From NCBI GenBank assembly GCA_031271245.1, contig JAISWC010000072.1, positions 1-11,966 on the forward strand: a stretch of 11,966 nucleotides of DNA, written 5' to 3'. The DNA comes from Tannerella sp. GTDB lineage: Bacteria; Bacteroidota; Bacteroidia; Bacteroidales; Tannerellaceae. Of the stretch, positions 1-5,975 are shown piece after piece. The notes below the pieces were generated by a model. The model did no database searches. It was not told the origin of the DNA and was given only the letters and a program-made list of their open reading frames with translations. The position numbers and the translations under genes are program-made. Each line of letters begins with the position of its first letter. The first letter of the stretch is position 1.

Positions 1-2702
1 CCCCGCGTAAAATCATTGCTGATACGTCCGCCGATGGCTGTTTTCTTGTGACTGTAAAAGCATTTTTCACCGTTGGGATCAATGACCCACAGGTCGATGT
101 CAGTATCCTTTTTATTCCAGTTGATCACGACGCGGATATTCACCGGAAGATGAGCTACGAGACGTTTATCCACGCCGAACAGGTTCAGTTTGCTGCGGTG
201 ACGCGAAATCAGGTTGTTGATTTCACAGACCAGGATTTCTTCAATGCCATTGTCGCGACTGGCTGCTTCCGGCGAATAACTGGCGTTCAGGATGCCGTAC
301 AGACAATCCAGCGCTTCCCGGTAGCGCCCGTTGTCCTGCAATGCCAGGGCGTAGTCGCGGTGGCTTTGCGGGTCCATGGGCCGCCATTCCCTGATTTTCT
401 GCGTGACAAACAGTTCCCGTGCATATTCGCCCTGTTCCTTCAGTTTATATGCCAGCGTCTTGAACAGTTCGGCATTTTCCATGTCCAGTTCGGCCAGGCT
501 GCTTAATATCAGCAGCCCCGTCTCGTTTTGTCGCTTTTCGAAGAAGAAGCCGGAGACGTCGAGGAAAAAGGCCGGCGTTTCGACATGCGTGTCGCGCAGG
601 GCGAGGTACGTGGCATACGGATCGACGGCAGCCGCGATTTGCTGCATCCAGGTATTGTCGTTCCGGATGTTCGGAAGCCGAATCACGGCCGGCGGCGAGG
701 CAGGCGCTGCCATGCGTTTGGCTTCGGCCCGCATGGCGCGCGCCGAAGGCGGCGGAGCGGCCATTTCCCTGGCTACGGCGGAAGCGTTTTCATACACCCT
801 GACCGCGGCATCCGACTCCTGTGCCGCCATGTCGGCCATCTGGTACAGTGCGACCTCCACCTGTTCTTCCTCGTCTACAGTTAGATTGGAAACCTCTTCT
901 TCCGCTTTTTTCTCCGGCACGGGATATGCCTTTTCCGCCTTGAAGTCGGTCGCCCACCATGCCTTCAGATCGTTGACGCAGCCGACCGCCCGTTCCAGCA
1001 GATCGTTGACGCGGACTTCCTTCTGCGCGCGCAAGTCCTTGGACAGGCGGTCATATTCTTCGCGCAATTCGGCCGGAGGCGCAATTTCATAGCGTGCATA
1101 GTCGGCTGCGCTCTCCAGCACCAGCAGGCTGGTATGCCGCGTGACGATTCCGAACTGCCTGCCCAGCCGTTCGATGTCCTCTCTGTTTTGCCCGTACCGC
1201 ACATCCATTTCCGCAATCTTTTTCTGCGCCCACACGCGGCTGACGTTTAGATCGTTTGTTTGATACTCCGATTTGACCTTCCGCCGCAATTCCGTTTTCC
1301 CGTCATATCCGAACAGCAGGGTCAACTCTTTCGAATCGGCGCGGAGGATGCCGGCTACGGAAAGATGACCGTCCGTCTCCACCGGCATAGACGGATAGAC
1401 TTCCGATACAAGCCCTTTTTCTTCTATTCCCAGGAAACGCAGCTGACGCCGGTTCAGTTGCCGGAAGGCATCCTCCGCCCGGATACCGGCCAGATTCACG
1501 AACTTTCCGCCGGTCTGGTCGCAGAGGGCTTTCAGACTGCTGAAATCGGCCTTTGAGGATGTATTGATGCAGTGTACCGGCCGGCGGATCGAGACCGTAT
1601 GGGGACCGAACGTAGACAGTCCGTCGGAGAAAAGGAGGTATTCGTCGGCGGAAAACCCGTCTGTCCGAAGCTGACTGAAATCCGTTCCGCCGTCGTAAAC
1701 GACGTTTTGCAAGAATGATTTCAATTCTGCCCAGTCGCCGTTCCGGACGGAGAACGTTTTCGCCTTTGTGAAACGAATGTTCAGCAGTCCGACTTCGACG
1801 GTCAGGTTTTGCTTTTGGCGGATGATTTTGTCGAGCAGTTCCCATTCTTTCGTGTGGTCGCGCTGCAAGCCGCTCAGCGAGTTGTCCCAAATGAGACCGA
1901 TGCGGTTGCTCCACGTTTTCGGACGGTCGCTGTCCGGCAGGAATGCGTTGATCAGGAAATAATACGAACCGTCCCTGTTCTTTTGCATGACCGTTTCGGG
2001 CACCTCCGCGCTTTTCGGCAGACGGACGGTCAGCGCACGCGAAGGACGGAAATGGCTCTTTTGCATCGAAGCCGCGTATATCCGGTTCTCTTCGGTGAAA
2101 ACGAGGCTGCTGTCCGGTTGTTCGACCCACTGTGGCCGCTGCATGGACTGATATACCTTCATACTGAGTGAAAACGCCGGAATCGCCTGCGGATAGTCCA
2201 GCGGCAAATGATACTGCATAGATCGGCCGCCGGCCAGGGACAGCGTTTCTTCATACGCAATCCGGACGGTACGCTCGCCGTTGGCGGGCAGCGGATAGAT
2301 GCGTGTCCGGAAATTGTTGCCTTCTACCCGTTCCAGCAGACCGGGGTCGACCTGCCGATGTTCAATGCTTTCAAATACTTCGGTCGCCTTCGCCTTGCTT
2401 ACCGGCACGGCCTCGCGCATTTTCCCGCCGATGTCGATGGCATAACGGCTTACCGTGACACCTTCGGGCATCGAGAAGGTCAGTTCGCCCTCCAGTATCC
2501 GGGCGCCGCGGTTGTGAAACACCATGGTCATGGTCGTCACAGCCACGTTTCCGAAAACTTCAACGTCGATATCCATCCGTTGAAGCGTAACGGCGGAAGC
2601 TTGCGTCTCGCCCGTTACTTTCATTACAGGTACCTGAGCAGACAAAAAAGACGGGACAAGCGTCACAAGCAAGCTGATGCAAAATAAACTCATTCGTTTC
2701 AT
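1..2702 (-). CDS. Exported VIT / von Willebrand A domain protein with DUF2135-like C-terminus (partial, 3' end outside window)
   Basis: The frame stays open for about 900 codons from ATG 2702-2700 to the window edge, so the C-terminus is missing. Residues 1-23 look like a Sec signal peptide (KR start, hydrophobic core, SAQ). A VIT-like domain spans about 38-152. A vWA-like domain follows with a MIDAS that looks complete: D273-x-S275-x-S277 in WDNSLSG, T340 in GGTDF and D360 in FSDG. An Ala/Glu-rich, low-complexity linker (about 580-680) leads to a TPR-like helical stretch (AELFKTLAYKLKEQGEYARE). The last visible residues (VVINWNKKDTDIDLWVIDPNGE is split here: WNKKDTDIDLW, then DPNGEK and GGRISNDFTRG) resemble DUF2135/YfaP. 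The family is widespread in Bacteroidetes and no enzymatic role is established; a metal-dependent adhesion or protein-interaction role in the periplasm or cell surface is inference. It diverges from anmK across a 155-nt gap, with no convincing promoter seen. Confidence 0.85.
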   Translation of the reverse strand, partial: MKRMSLFCISLLVTLVPSFLSAQVPVMKVTGETQASAVTLQRMDIDVEVFGNVAVTTMTMVFHNRGARILEGELTFSMPEGVTVSRYAIDIGGKMREAVPVSKAKATEVFESIEHRQVDPGLLERVEGNNFRTRIYPLPANGERTVRIAYEETLSLAGGRSMQYHLPLDYPQAIPAFSLSMKVYQSMQRPQWVEQPDSSLVFTEENRIYAASMQKSHFRPSRALTVRLPKSAEVPETVMQKNRDGSYYFLINAFLPDSDRPKTWSNRIGLIWDNSLSGLQRDHTKEWELLDKIIRQKQNLTVEVGLLNIRFTKAKTFSVRNGDWAELKSFLQNVVYDGGTDFSQLRTDGFSADEYLLFSDGLSTFGPHTVSIRRPVHCINTSSKADFSSLKALCDQTGGKFVNLAGIRAEDAFRQLNRRQLRFLGIEEKGLVSEVYPSMPVETDGHLSVAGILRADSKELTLLFGYDGKTELRRKVKSEYQTNDLNVSRVWAQKKIAEMDVRYGQNREDIERLGRQFGIVTRHTSLLVLESAADYARYEIAPPAELREEYDRLSKDLRAQKEVRVNDLLERAVGCVNDLKAWWATDFKAEKAYPVPEKKAEEEVSNLTVDEEEQVEVALYQMADMAAQESDAAVRVYENASAVAREMAAPPPSARAMRAEAKRMAAPASPPAVIRLPNIRNDNTWMQQIAAAVDPYATYLALRDTHVETPAFFLDVSGFFFEKRQNETGLLILSSLAELDMENAELFKTLAYKLKEQGEYARELFVTQKIREWRPMDPQSHRDYALALQDNGRYREALDCLYGILNASYSPEAASRDNGIEEILVCEINNLISRHRSKLNLFGVDKRLVAHLPVNIRVVINWNKKDTDIDLWVIDPNGEKCFYSHKKTAIGGRISNDFTR

Positions 2703-2822
2703 AATTCATTTGTTTTAAAAAGTGATTGATATTTCATTTGCCTGATAGATGCCCGAAGTTGTCCGATTCCATAACGGAAAACCGTTTGTTTCGTTAAATA
2801 TTCAAAAAAACAGGGATGCGGT

Positions 2823-2853
2823 TTTGAAGTTCTGCGGCTTTGACTTATCCTTG
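2823..2853 (+). promoter_or_regulatory. Candidate Bacteroidetes promoter for anmK
   Basis: TTTG at 2823-2826 is followed after 19 nt by TATCCTTG at 2846-2853, one mismatch from TAnnTTTG. Spacing fits the Bacteroidetes housekeeping promoter. The box ends only 4 nt before the anmK ATG, so the transcript would be leaderless or nearly so. If that is not the real start, the match may be chance. Confidence 0.35.
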
Positions 2854-2857
2854 CAGG

Positions 2858-3940
2858 ATGAAACCGGAATATTGTGTACTCGGATTGATGTCGGGCACTT
2901 CGCTCGACGGGCTGGACATGGCGCTGTGCCGTTTTGCAAAAACGGACGACCGCTGGACGTATGAAGTGATAGCCGCTCAAACGTATCCCTATGAAGAAGC
3001 CCTGCGGGCGCGTCTGTCGGAGGCGACCGGACTGAATGCCTGCGAATTTGTGAAACTGGACGTGGAACTGGCAACGGTGATGGCCGGCGCGGTGCGAAGG
3101 TTCCTGGCCGGACAGGTCAGGCCGGATTTTATCGCCTCGCACGGACATACGGTTTTTCATCAGCCGGCAGCCCGTCTCACGGTACAAATCGGCAGCGGCG
3201 CCGTCATTGCGGCGTTGACGGGCATCACGACGGTGTGTGACTTTCGTGCGGAAGACGTGGCGCTGGGCGGACAGGGGGCGCCGCTGGTTCCGGCGGGCGA
3301 CGAGCGACTGTTCGGCCATTACGCTGCCTGCCTGAATCTGGGTGGATTTTCCAATATCTCGTTTCGCAGGGAGGGCAGGAGAATCGCTTTCGATATTTCG
3401 CCCTGTAATATGGCGTTCAATTATTTGTCCGGTCAACTGGGCATGGCGTTCGACAAAGACGGCGAAACAGCCCGCCGCGGTGTTGTAAACCCTGCGTTGC
3501 TGGACAGGCTCAACAGGCTTGACTATTATCGCCGGCAGGGCGCCAAGTCGCTGGGGAAGGAATGGTTTGATGCCGTTTTCCGTCCCTGCCTGGATGATGC
3601 GCCTTTGTCCGTGGCGGACAAACTGCGTACCGTTGCCGAACACGTTGCACAGCAAATCGCCCGTGCGGCAGAGGGAAGTGAAGACGAAACAGTGCTGGTT
3701 ACGGGCGGCGGTGCACGGAATGGATTTCTGATAGAACGGCTATGCGTCTTCAGCAAACGGAAATTAGTGATTCCCGACGCCTTGACCGTTGACTTCAAAG
3801 AGGCAATCATCTTTGCTTTTTTGGGTGTGTTGCGGATGCGAGGTGAAGTAAATTGTCTAAGTGCAATTACCGGTTCAAACACAGACCATTGTGGAGGTGC
3901 TGTCTACCTGGGGAACACGCTGATAGACCTTCAGGCGTAA
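2858..3940 (+). CDS. anmK: Anhydro-N-acetylmuramic acid kinase
   Basis: This 360-residue cytoplasmic kinase phosphorylates 1,6-anhydro-N-acetylmuramic acid while opening the anhydro ring, giving MurNAc-6-phosphate in peptidoglycan recycling. The phosphate-binding MSGTSLDG is at residues 11-18, ASHGHTVFHQP at 93-103, the DFRAEDVALGGQGAPLVP block at 128-145, and LNLGGFSNIS at 159-168. D179 in FDISPCN sits where the family's catalytic Asp is expected. TGGGARNGFL (282-291) is the second nucleotide-binding motif and DFKEA (312-316) is near the end. Length matches Bacteroidales homologues. I chose ATG 2858 because it places MSGTSLDG right after a short first strand; an in-frame TTG at 2840 would add six residues with no family support. 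No recycling partner (murQ, nagZ) is visible nearby. Confidence 0.95.
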   Translation: MKPEYCVLGLMSGTSLDGLDMALCRFAKTDDRWTYEVIAAQTYPYEEALRARLSEATGLNACEFVKLDVELATVMAGAVRRFLAGQVRPDFIASHGHTVFHQPAARLTVQIGSGAVIAALTGITTVCDFRAEDVALGGQGAPLVPAGDERLFGHYAACLNLGGFSNISFRREGRRIAFDISPCNMAFNYLSGQLGMAFDKDGETARRGVVNPALLDRLNRLDYYRRQGAKSLGKEWFDAVFRPCLDDAPLSVADKLRTVAEHVAQQIARAAEGSEDETVLVTGGGARNGFLIERLCVFSKRKLVIPDALTVDFKEAIIFAFLGVLRMRGEVNCLSAITGSNTDHCGGAVYLGNTLIDLQA

Positions 3941-3955
3941 AATTTACATGAAATC

Positions 3956-3979
3956 ATCGGCCGGACCTGTCCGATTTTC
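3956..3979 (+). terminator. Possible weak terminator after anmK
   Basis: ATCGG (3956-3960) can pair with CCGAT (3971-3975), and the alternative CGGAC/GTCCG pairing lies inside it; TTTTC follows. The stem is short and the T-run brief, so this is a tentative call. Confidence 0.3.
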
Positions 3980-3990
3980 ATTCTTTTTAT

Positions 3991-3998
3991 TACCTTTG
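3991..3998 (+). promoter_or_regulatory. -7 promoter element for the tRNA gene
   Basis: TACCTTTG is an exact TAnnTTTG match followed by CA, about 32 nt before the tRNA 5' end. No good TTTG lies 19-21 nt upstream, so the -33 part is poor. Position and match make it the best promoter candidate for the tRNA. Confidence 0.5.
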
Positions 3999-4030
3999 CA
4001 CCCGATTACTTATACTTGTTATAGTGATCC

Positions 4031-4104
4031 GGTCCCATAGCTCAGTTGGTTAGAGCATCTGACTCATAATCAGGGGGTCCTTGGTTCAAGCCCAAGTGGG
4101 ACCA
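4031..4104 (+). tRNA. tRNA with CAT anticodon (tRNA-Ile2 favoured over elongator tRNA-Met)
   Basis: A complete cloverleaf is readable. Acceptor arm GGTCCCA (4031-4037) pairs with TGGGACC (4097-4103), with discriminator A4104 and no encoded CCA. The D-arm holds AGCTCAGTTGGTTAGAGC, the anticodon loop is CTCATAA with anticodon CAT, and the T-arm carries GGTTCAAGCCC. Pairs 4-69 and 5-68 are both C-G. In E. coli that combination marks tRNA-Ile2, which TilS converts to lysidine at C34 to read AUA, whereas elongator Met has U-A and A-U there. Transfer of the rule to Bacteroidetes is inference, so Met remains possible. An initiator tRNA is excluded because pair 1-72 is intact. Confidence 0.93.
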
Positions 4105-4114
4105 CTGAAATATC

Positions 4115-4153
4115 AAACAGTTACAGCACAAAGTAACTGTTTTTGATTTTTTA
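4115..4153 (+). terminator. Rho-independent terminator after the tRNA, possibly also used by thiH
   Basis: A perfect 10-bp stem (AAACAGTTAC 4115-4124 with GTAACTGTTT 4133-4142) with an 8-nt loop is followed by TTGATTTTTT. It ends the tRNA transcript. thiH converges from the other side and ends at 4195; read on the minus strand the stem is followed by a weaker T-rich run, so it may stop both transcripts. Confidence 0.75.
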
Positions 4154-4194
4154 TACCCAAATCGCAAGCCGGAATGACCGTTCCTAAGCGATAC

Positions 4195-5310
4195 TCATTG
4201 CAGCCGCAAGTCCCAGTCTTTCCAGACCACTTCATAGCCTTGCTTTTTCACGGCGGACAAAACCTGTTCCGGACTACGGTCGTCGTTGACGGCAAACTGT
4301 TCCAGTTCGCTGCGGTAAACGGCGTAGCCTCCGGGGTCGGTTTTGGAGCCGGCGCTGAGCGAGGTGACGCCAAAACCGGTCATGCGGTCGCGGAAGGTTT
4401 GCTCCTCGCGTGTCGAGAGGGCGATTTCGACGTCACGGTCGAAAATGCGGTAAGCGAAAATCAGCTGCGCCAGTTCCCGGTCGCTCATCACGACGTTGGG
4501 ACGGAAAGCCTCGCCTTCATGCGGTCGCAAACGCGGAAACGAAATGGAATATTTCGTCTGCCAGTAGGTCTTTTGGAGGTAACGGAGGTGCAGGGACATC
4601 ATCGTGACGTCGGTACGCCAGTCCTCCAGGCCGATCAGGACGCCGAGGCCGATTTTGTGAACGCCGGCGCGTCCCATGCGGTCGAAGGCGTCGAGTCGCC
4701 AGTCGAATTTCGATTTCATGCCTCTGGGGTGATACGTTTTATAGCGCGCCCTGTTGTAGGTTTCCTGATAGCAGTAAACGGCGTTCATGCCGGCGGCGGA
4801 GAGTTGTCCGTATCCCGTTTCCTTCAGGGGCTGTACCTCGATGGAGATGGAGGAAAAAGAGGGTTTGACCAGGCGGATGGCGTTTTCGATGTAATTGACG
4901 CCGGCGTCGCGCGGATTTTCGCCGGTGACGAGCAGGATATGCCGGAAGTCGCCGATGCGCTTGATGGCTTCGACTTCGCGCAGAATCTGTTCGTCGTTCA
5001 GGATGATTCTCCGAATATCGTTATGGCGGTTGAACCCGCAGTAAACGCAGTGGTTGATGCAGGAATTGGTCAGGTAGAGCGGGATGTAAAACTGGATGGT
5101 GTTACCGAAACGCTGTTGCGTGTATTTCCGGCTCAATGCCGCCATGGGTTCCAGGTATGTCTGAGCCGCCGGCGAAACCAAAGCCATGAAGTCCTCTATG
5201 GTTCGCCTGTCTTTGTTCAGCGCAAGCGCTACATCGGAGGCTGTTTTGGCATATATGCGGGACTGGATGGCGTCCCAGTCGTAGTCGTTAATTAGTTCTG
5301 TGAATGTCAT
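4195..5310 (-). CDS. thiH: 2-iminoacetate synthase (tyrosine lyase) ThiH
   Basis: This 371-residue radical SAM enzyme cleaves tyrosine to dehydroglycine (2-iminoacetate) and p-cresol, feeding the thiazole made by ThiG. The [4Fe-4S]/SAM motif CxxxCxxC is C84, C88 and C91 in NSCINHCVYCGF. VTGENPRDAG (about 128-137), YQETYNRARYKTYHP and GLGVLIGLEDWR are typical ThiH blocks, and a C-terminal Cys cluster is absent as expected. Length is normal. It is the last gene of the thi operon, with a TGA stop at 4195-4197. ATG 5310-5308 lies 2 nt after the antitoxin stop (TAA 5315-5313), so any ribosome-binding sequence falls in antitoxin coding DNA. Translation may therefore depend on ribosomes finishing the antitoxin. 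Some thiH expression may also come from the toxin-antitoxin promoter at 5894-5925, outside riboswitch control. Confidence 0.96.
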   Translation of the reverse strand: MTFTELINDYDWDAIQSRIYAKTASDVALALNKDRRTIEDFMALVSPAAQTYLEPMAALSRKYTQQRFGNTIQFYIPLYLTNSCINHCVYCGFNRHNDIRRIILNDEQILREVEAIKRIGDFRHILLVTGENPRDAGVNYIENAIRLVKPSFSSISIEVQPLKETGYGQLSAAGMNAVYCYQETYNRARYKTYHPRGMKSKFDWRLDAFDRMGRAGVHKIGLGVLIGLEDWRTDVTMMSLHLRYLQKTYWQTKYSISFPRLRPHEGEAFRPNVVMSDRELAQLIFAYRIFDRDVEIALSTREEQTFRDRMTGFGVTSLSAGSKTDPGGYAVYRSELEQFAVNDDRSPEQVLSAVKKQGYEVVWKDWDLRLQ

Positions 5311-5312
5311 AA

Positions 5313-5612
5313 TTAAGCCGGATGTAATTCAACCGCAAGCCCCAGCGCATTCACTATCCTGTAAAAAGTAGCTACGCTCGGAACCGTAAGGCCTTTTTCT
5401 ATTTTTGAAATATACGATTTGTCTGCGCCTATCCGTCCGGCAAGCTCGCTTTGCGTTAACCTTGCCTTTTTTCTCGCATCAAGCAATATCTGGCTTGTAT
5501 AGAAAGCATAGGCCTCTTCGTCAAATTTTGCGCGTTCCGGCGTTCCATGCTTTCCAAACTCAGATTCAAGAACAGCGCTGTAATCTCTAATCATGTTATC
5601 GTTTGTTTGCAT
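5313..5612 (-). CDS. higA: HigA-like XRE-family antitoxin
   Basis: This 99-residue protein carries an HTH_XRE domain at about 42-95; the recognition region reads LTQSELAGRIGADKSYISKIEKG in pieces (LTQSELAGRIG, then DKSYISKIEKG). It follows a HigB/Gp49-like toxin gene, the toxin-first order usual for higBA. Expected roles are binding the toxin and repressing the shared promoter; the palindrome at 5909-5924 is a plausible operator. ATG 5612 gives a 17-nt overlap with the toxin gene. A second in-frame ATG at 5594 lies 1 nt after the toxin stop and would remove six residues; I cannot decide between them. The gene is AT-rich compared with thiC and thiH and ends 2 nt before thiH. Confidence 0.88.
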   Translation of the reverse strand: MQTNDNMIRDYSAVLESEFGKHGTPERAKFDEEAYAFYTSQILLDARKKARLTQSELAGRIGADKSYISKIEKGLTVPSVATFYRIVNALGLAVELHPA

Positions 5613-5889
5613 AATAATGTTCTTTTATTTTGATTGCATTTTCTATTTCTCTGTCAGGGATATTTTGCGTTTTCTTCTGAAAACCGTTGAATAGAACAAC
5701 TATGCATCCGTCATATTCCATACGTATCTCATATAATCCGTCACGTATATAGTTGACGAATTTTACCGGCATACGGTCGGTTGTTTCGAGCAAAGAGACT
5801 ATATAGTTTAACTTTAATAGTTCCTTTGGATTCAATGTTTTTATGAACCGCTCAAAATATCCGCCGTATGTTTTTATTGTTCTTTTCAT
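5596..5889 (-). CDS. higB: HigB-like (Gp49/RelE superfamily) toxin, apparently with an internal deletion
   Basis: The 97-residue protein matches the phage Gp49-like HigB family (Pfam DUF891 type): TIKTYGGYFERF at the start, PVKFVNYIRDGLYEIRMEY at 41-59 and VVLFNGFQKKTQ at 64-75, with EIENAIKIKEHYY near the end. Members normally act as mRNA interferases. Remembered homologues run about 110 residues and have a further stretch, roughly NIYRIFFxFDEG, between the GLYEIR strand and VVLFNGFQKKT. Here EYDG (58-61) joins C62-IVVLFNG directly, suggesting an in-frame loss of about 13 residues around 5704-5709. That strand belongs to the RelE-fold sheet, so toxicity may be reduced or lost. ATG 5889 is chosen because it gives the family N-terminus; the open frame further upstream runs into thiC. 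AT-rich like the antitoxin gene. Confidence 0.82.
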   Translation of the reverse strand: MKRTIKTYGGYFERFIKTLNPKELLKLNYIVSLLETTDRMPVKFVNYIRDGLYEIRMEYDGCIVVLFNGFQKKTQNIPDREIENAIKIKEHYYANKR

Positions 5890-5893
5890 GATG

Positions 5894-5925
5894 CAAAGAT
5901 AATTGGATTTGTATAATTGTACAAC
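5894..5925 (-). promoter_or_regulatory. Promoter of the toxin-antitoxin cassette
   Basis: On the minus strand GTTG (5925-5922) is followed after 20 nt by TATCTTTG (5901-5894), an exact TAnnTTTG. It lies in the 86-nt gap between thiC and the toxin and ends 4 nt before the toxin ATG, so the transcript would be nearly leaderless. It could also supply thiH mRNA independently of the TPP riboswitch. Confidence 0.6.
5909..5924 (-). promoter_or_regulatory. Near-perfect palindrome, probable HigA operator
   Basis: TTGTACAATTATACAA is a 16-bp inverted repeat with half-sites TTGTA/TACAA; only the symmetric positions 6 and 11 break the symmetry. It lies between the -33 and -7 elements, the place where an XRE antitoxin dimer would block polymerase. 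Assignment to HigA is inference from position and symmetry. Confidence 0.5.
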
Positions 5926-5975
5926 TTCTCCCTGTTTTTTTTGCAGGTTACCGTGCCTGAATGAATTGCCATAAA

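Noticed and set aside
1303..2130. 275-codon minus-strand frame within the VIT/vWA gene
   Set aside because: It lies out of frame inside the real gene on the same strand and is Arg/Pro-rich, typical of a shifted frame.
2773..2786. AACGG-AAAA-CCGTT hairpin in the anmK/VIT intergenic region
   Set aside because: A 5-bp stem without a T-run or nearby promoter; it could be chance, so not listed as a feature.
2749..2964. Short plus-strand frame before and into anmK
   Set aside because: It overlaps the anmK start in another frame and resembles nothing.
2699..3655. 318-codon minus-strand open frame opposite anmK
   Set aside because: It is the antisense shadow of anmK, with an Arg/Gln-rich composition and no motifs.
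4174..5295. 373-codon plus-strand open frame opposite thiH
   Set aside because: It mirrors thiH on the other strand; thiH has the radical SAM motif and operon position, whereas this frame has no recognisable domain.
5311..5975. Target-site duplications or terminal repeats around the TA cassette
   Set aside because: I looked for short direct or inverted repeats at both edges and saw none convincing, so I do not call a mobile element.
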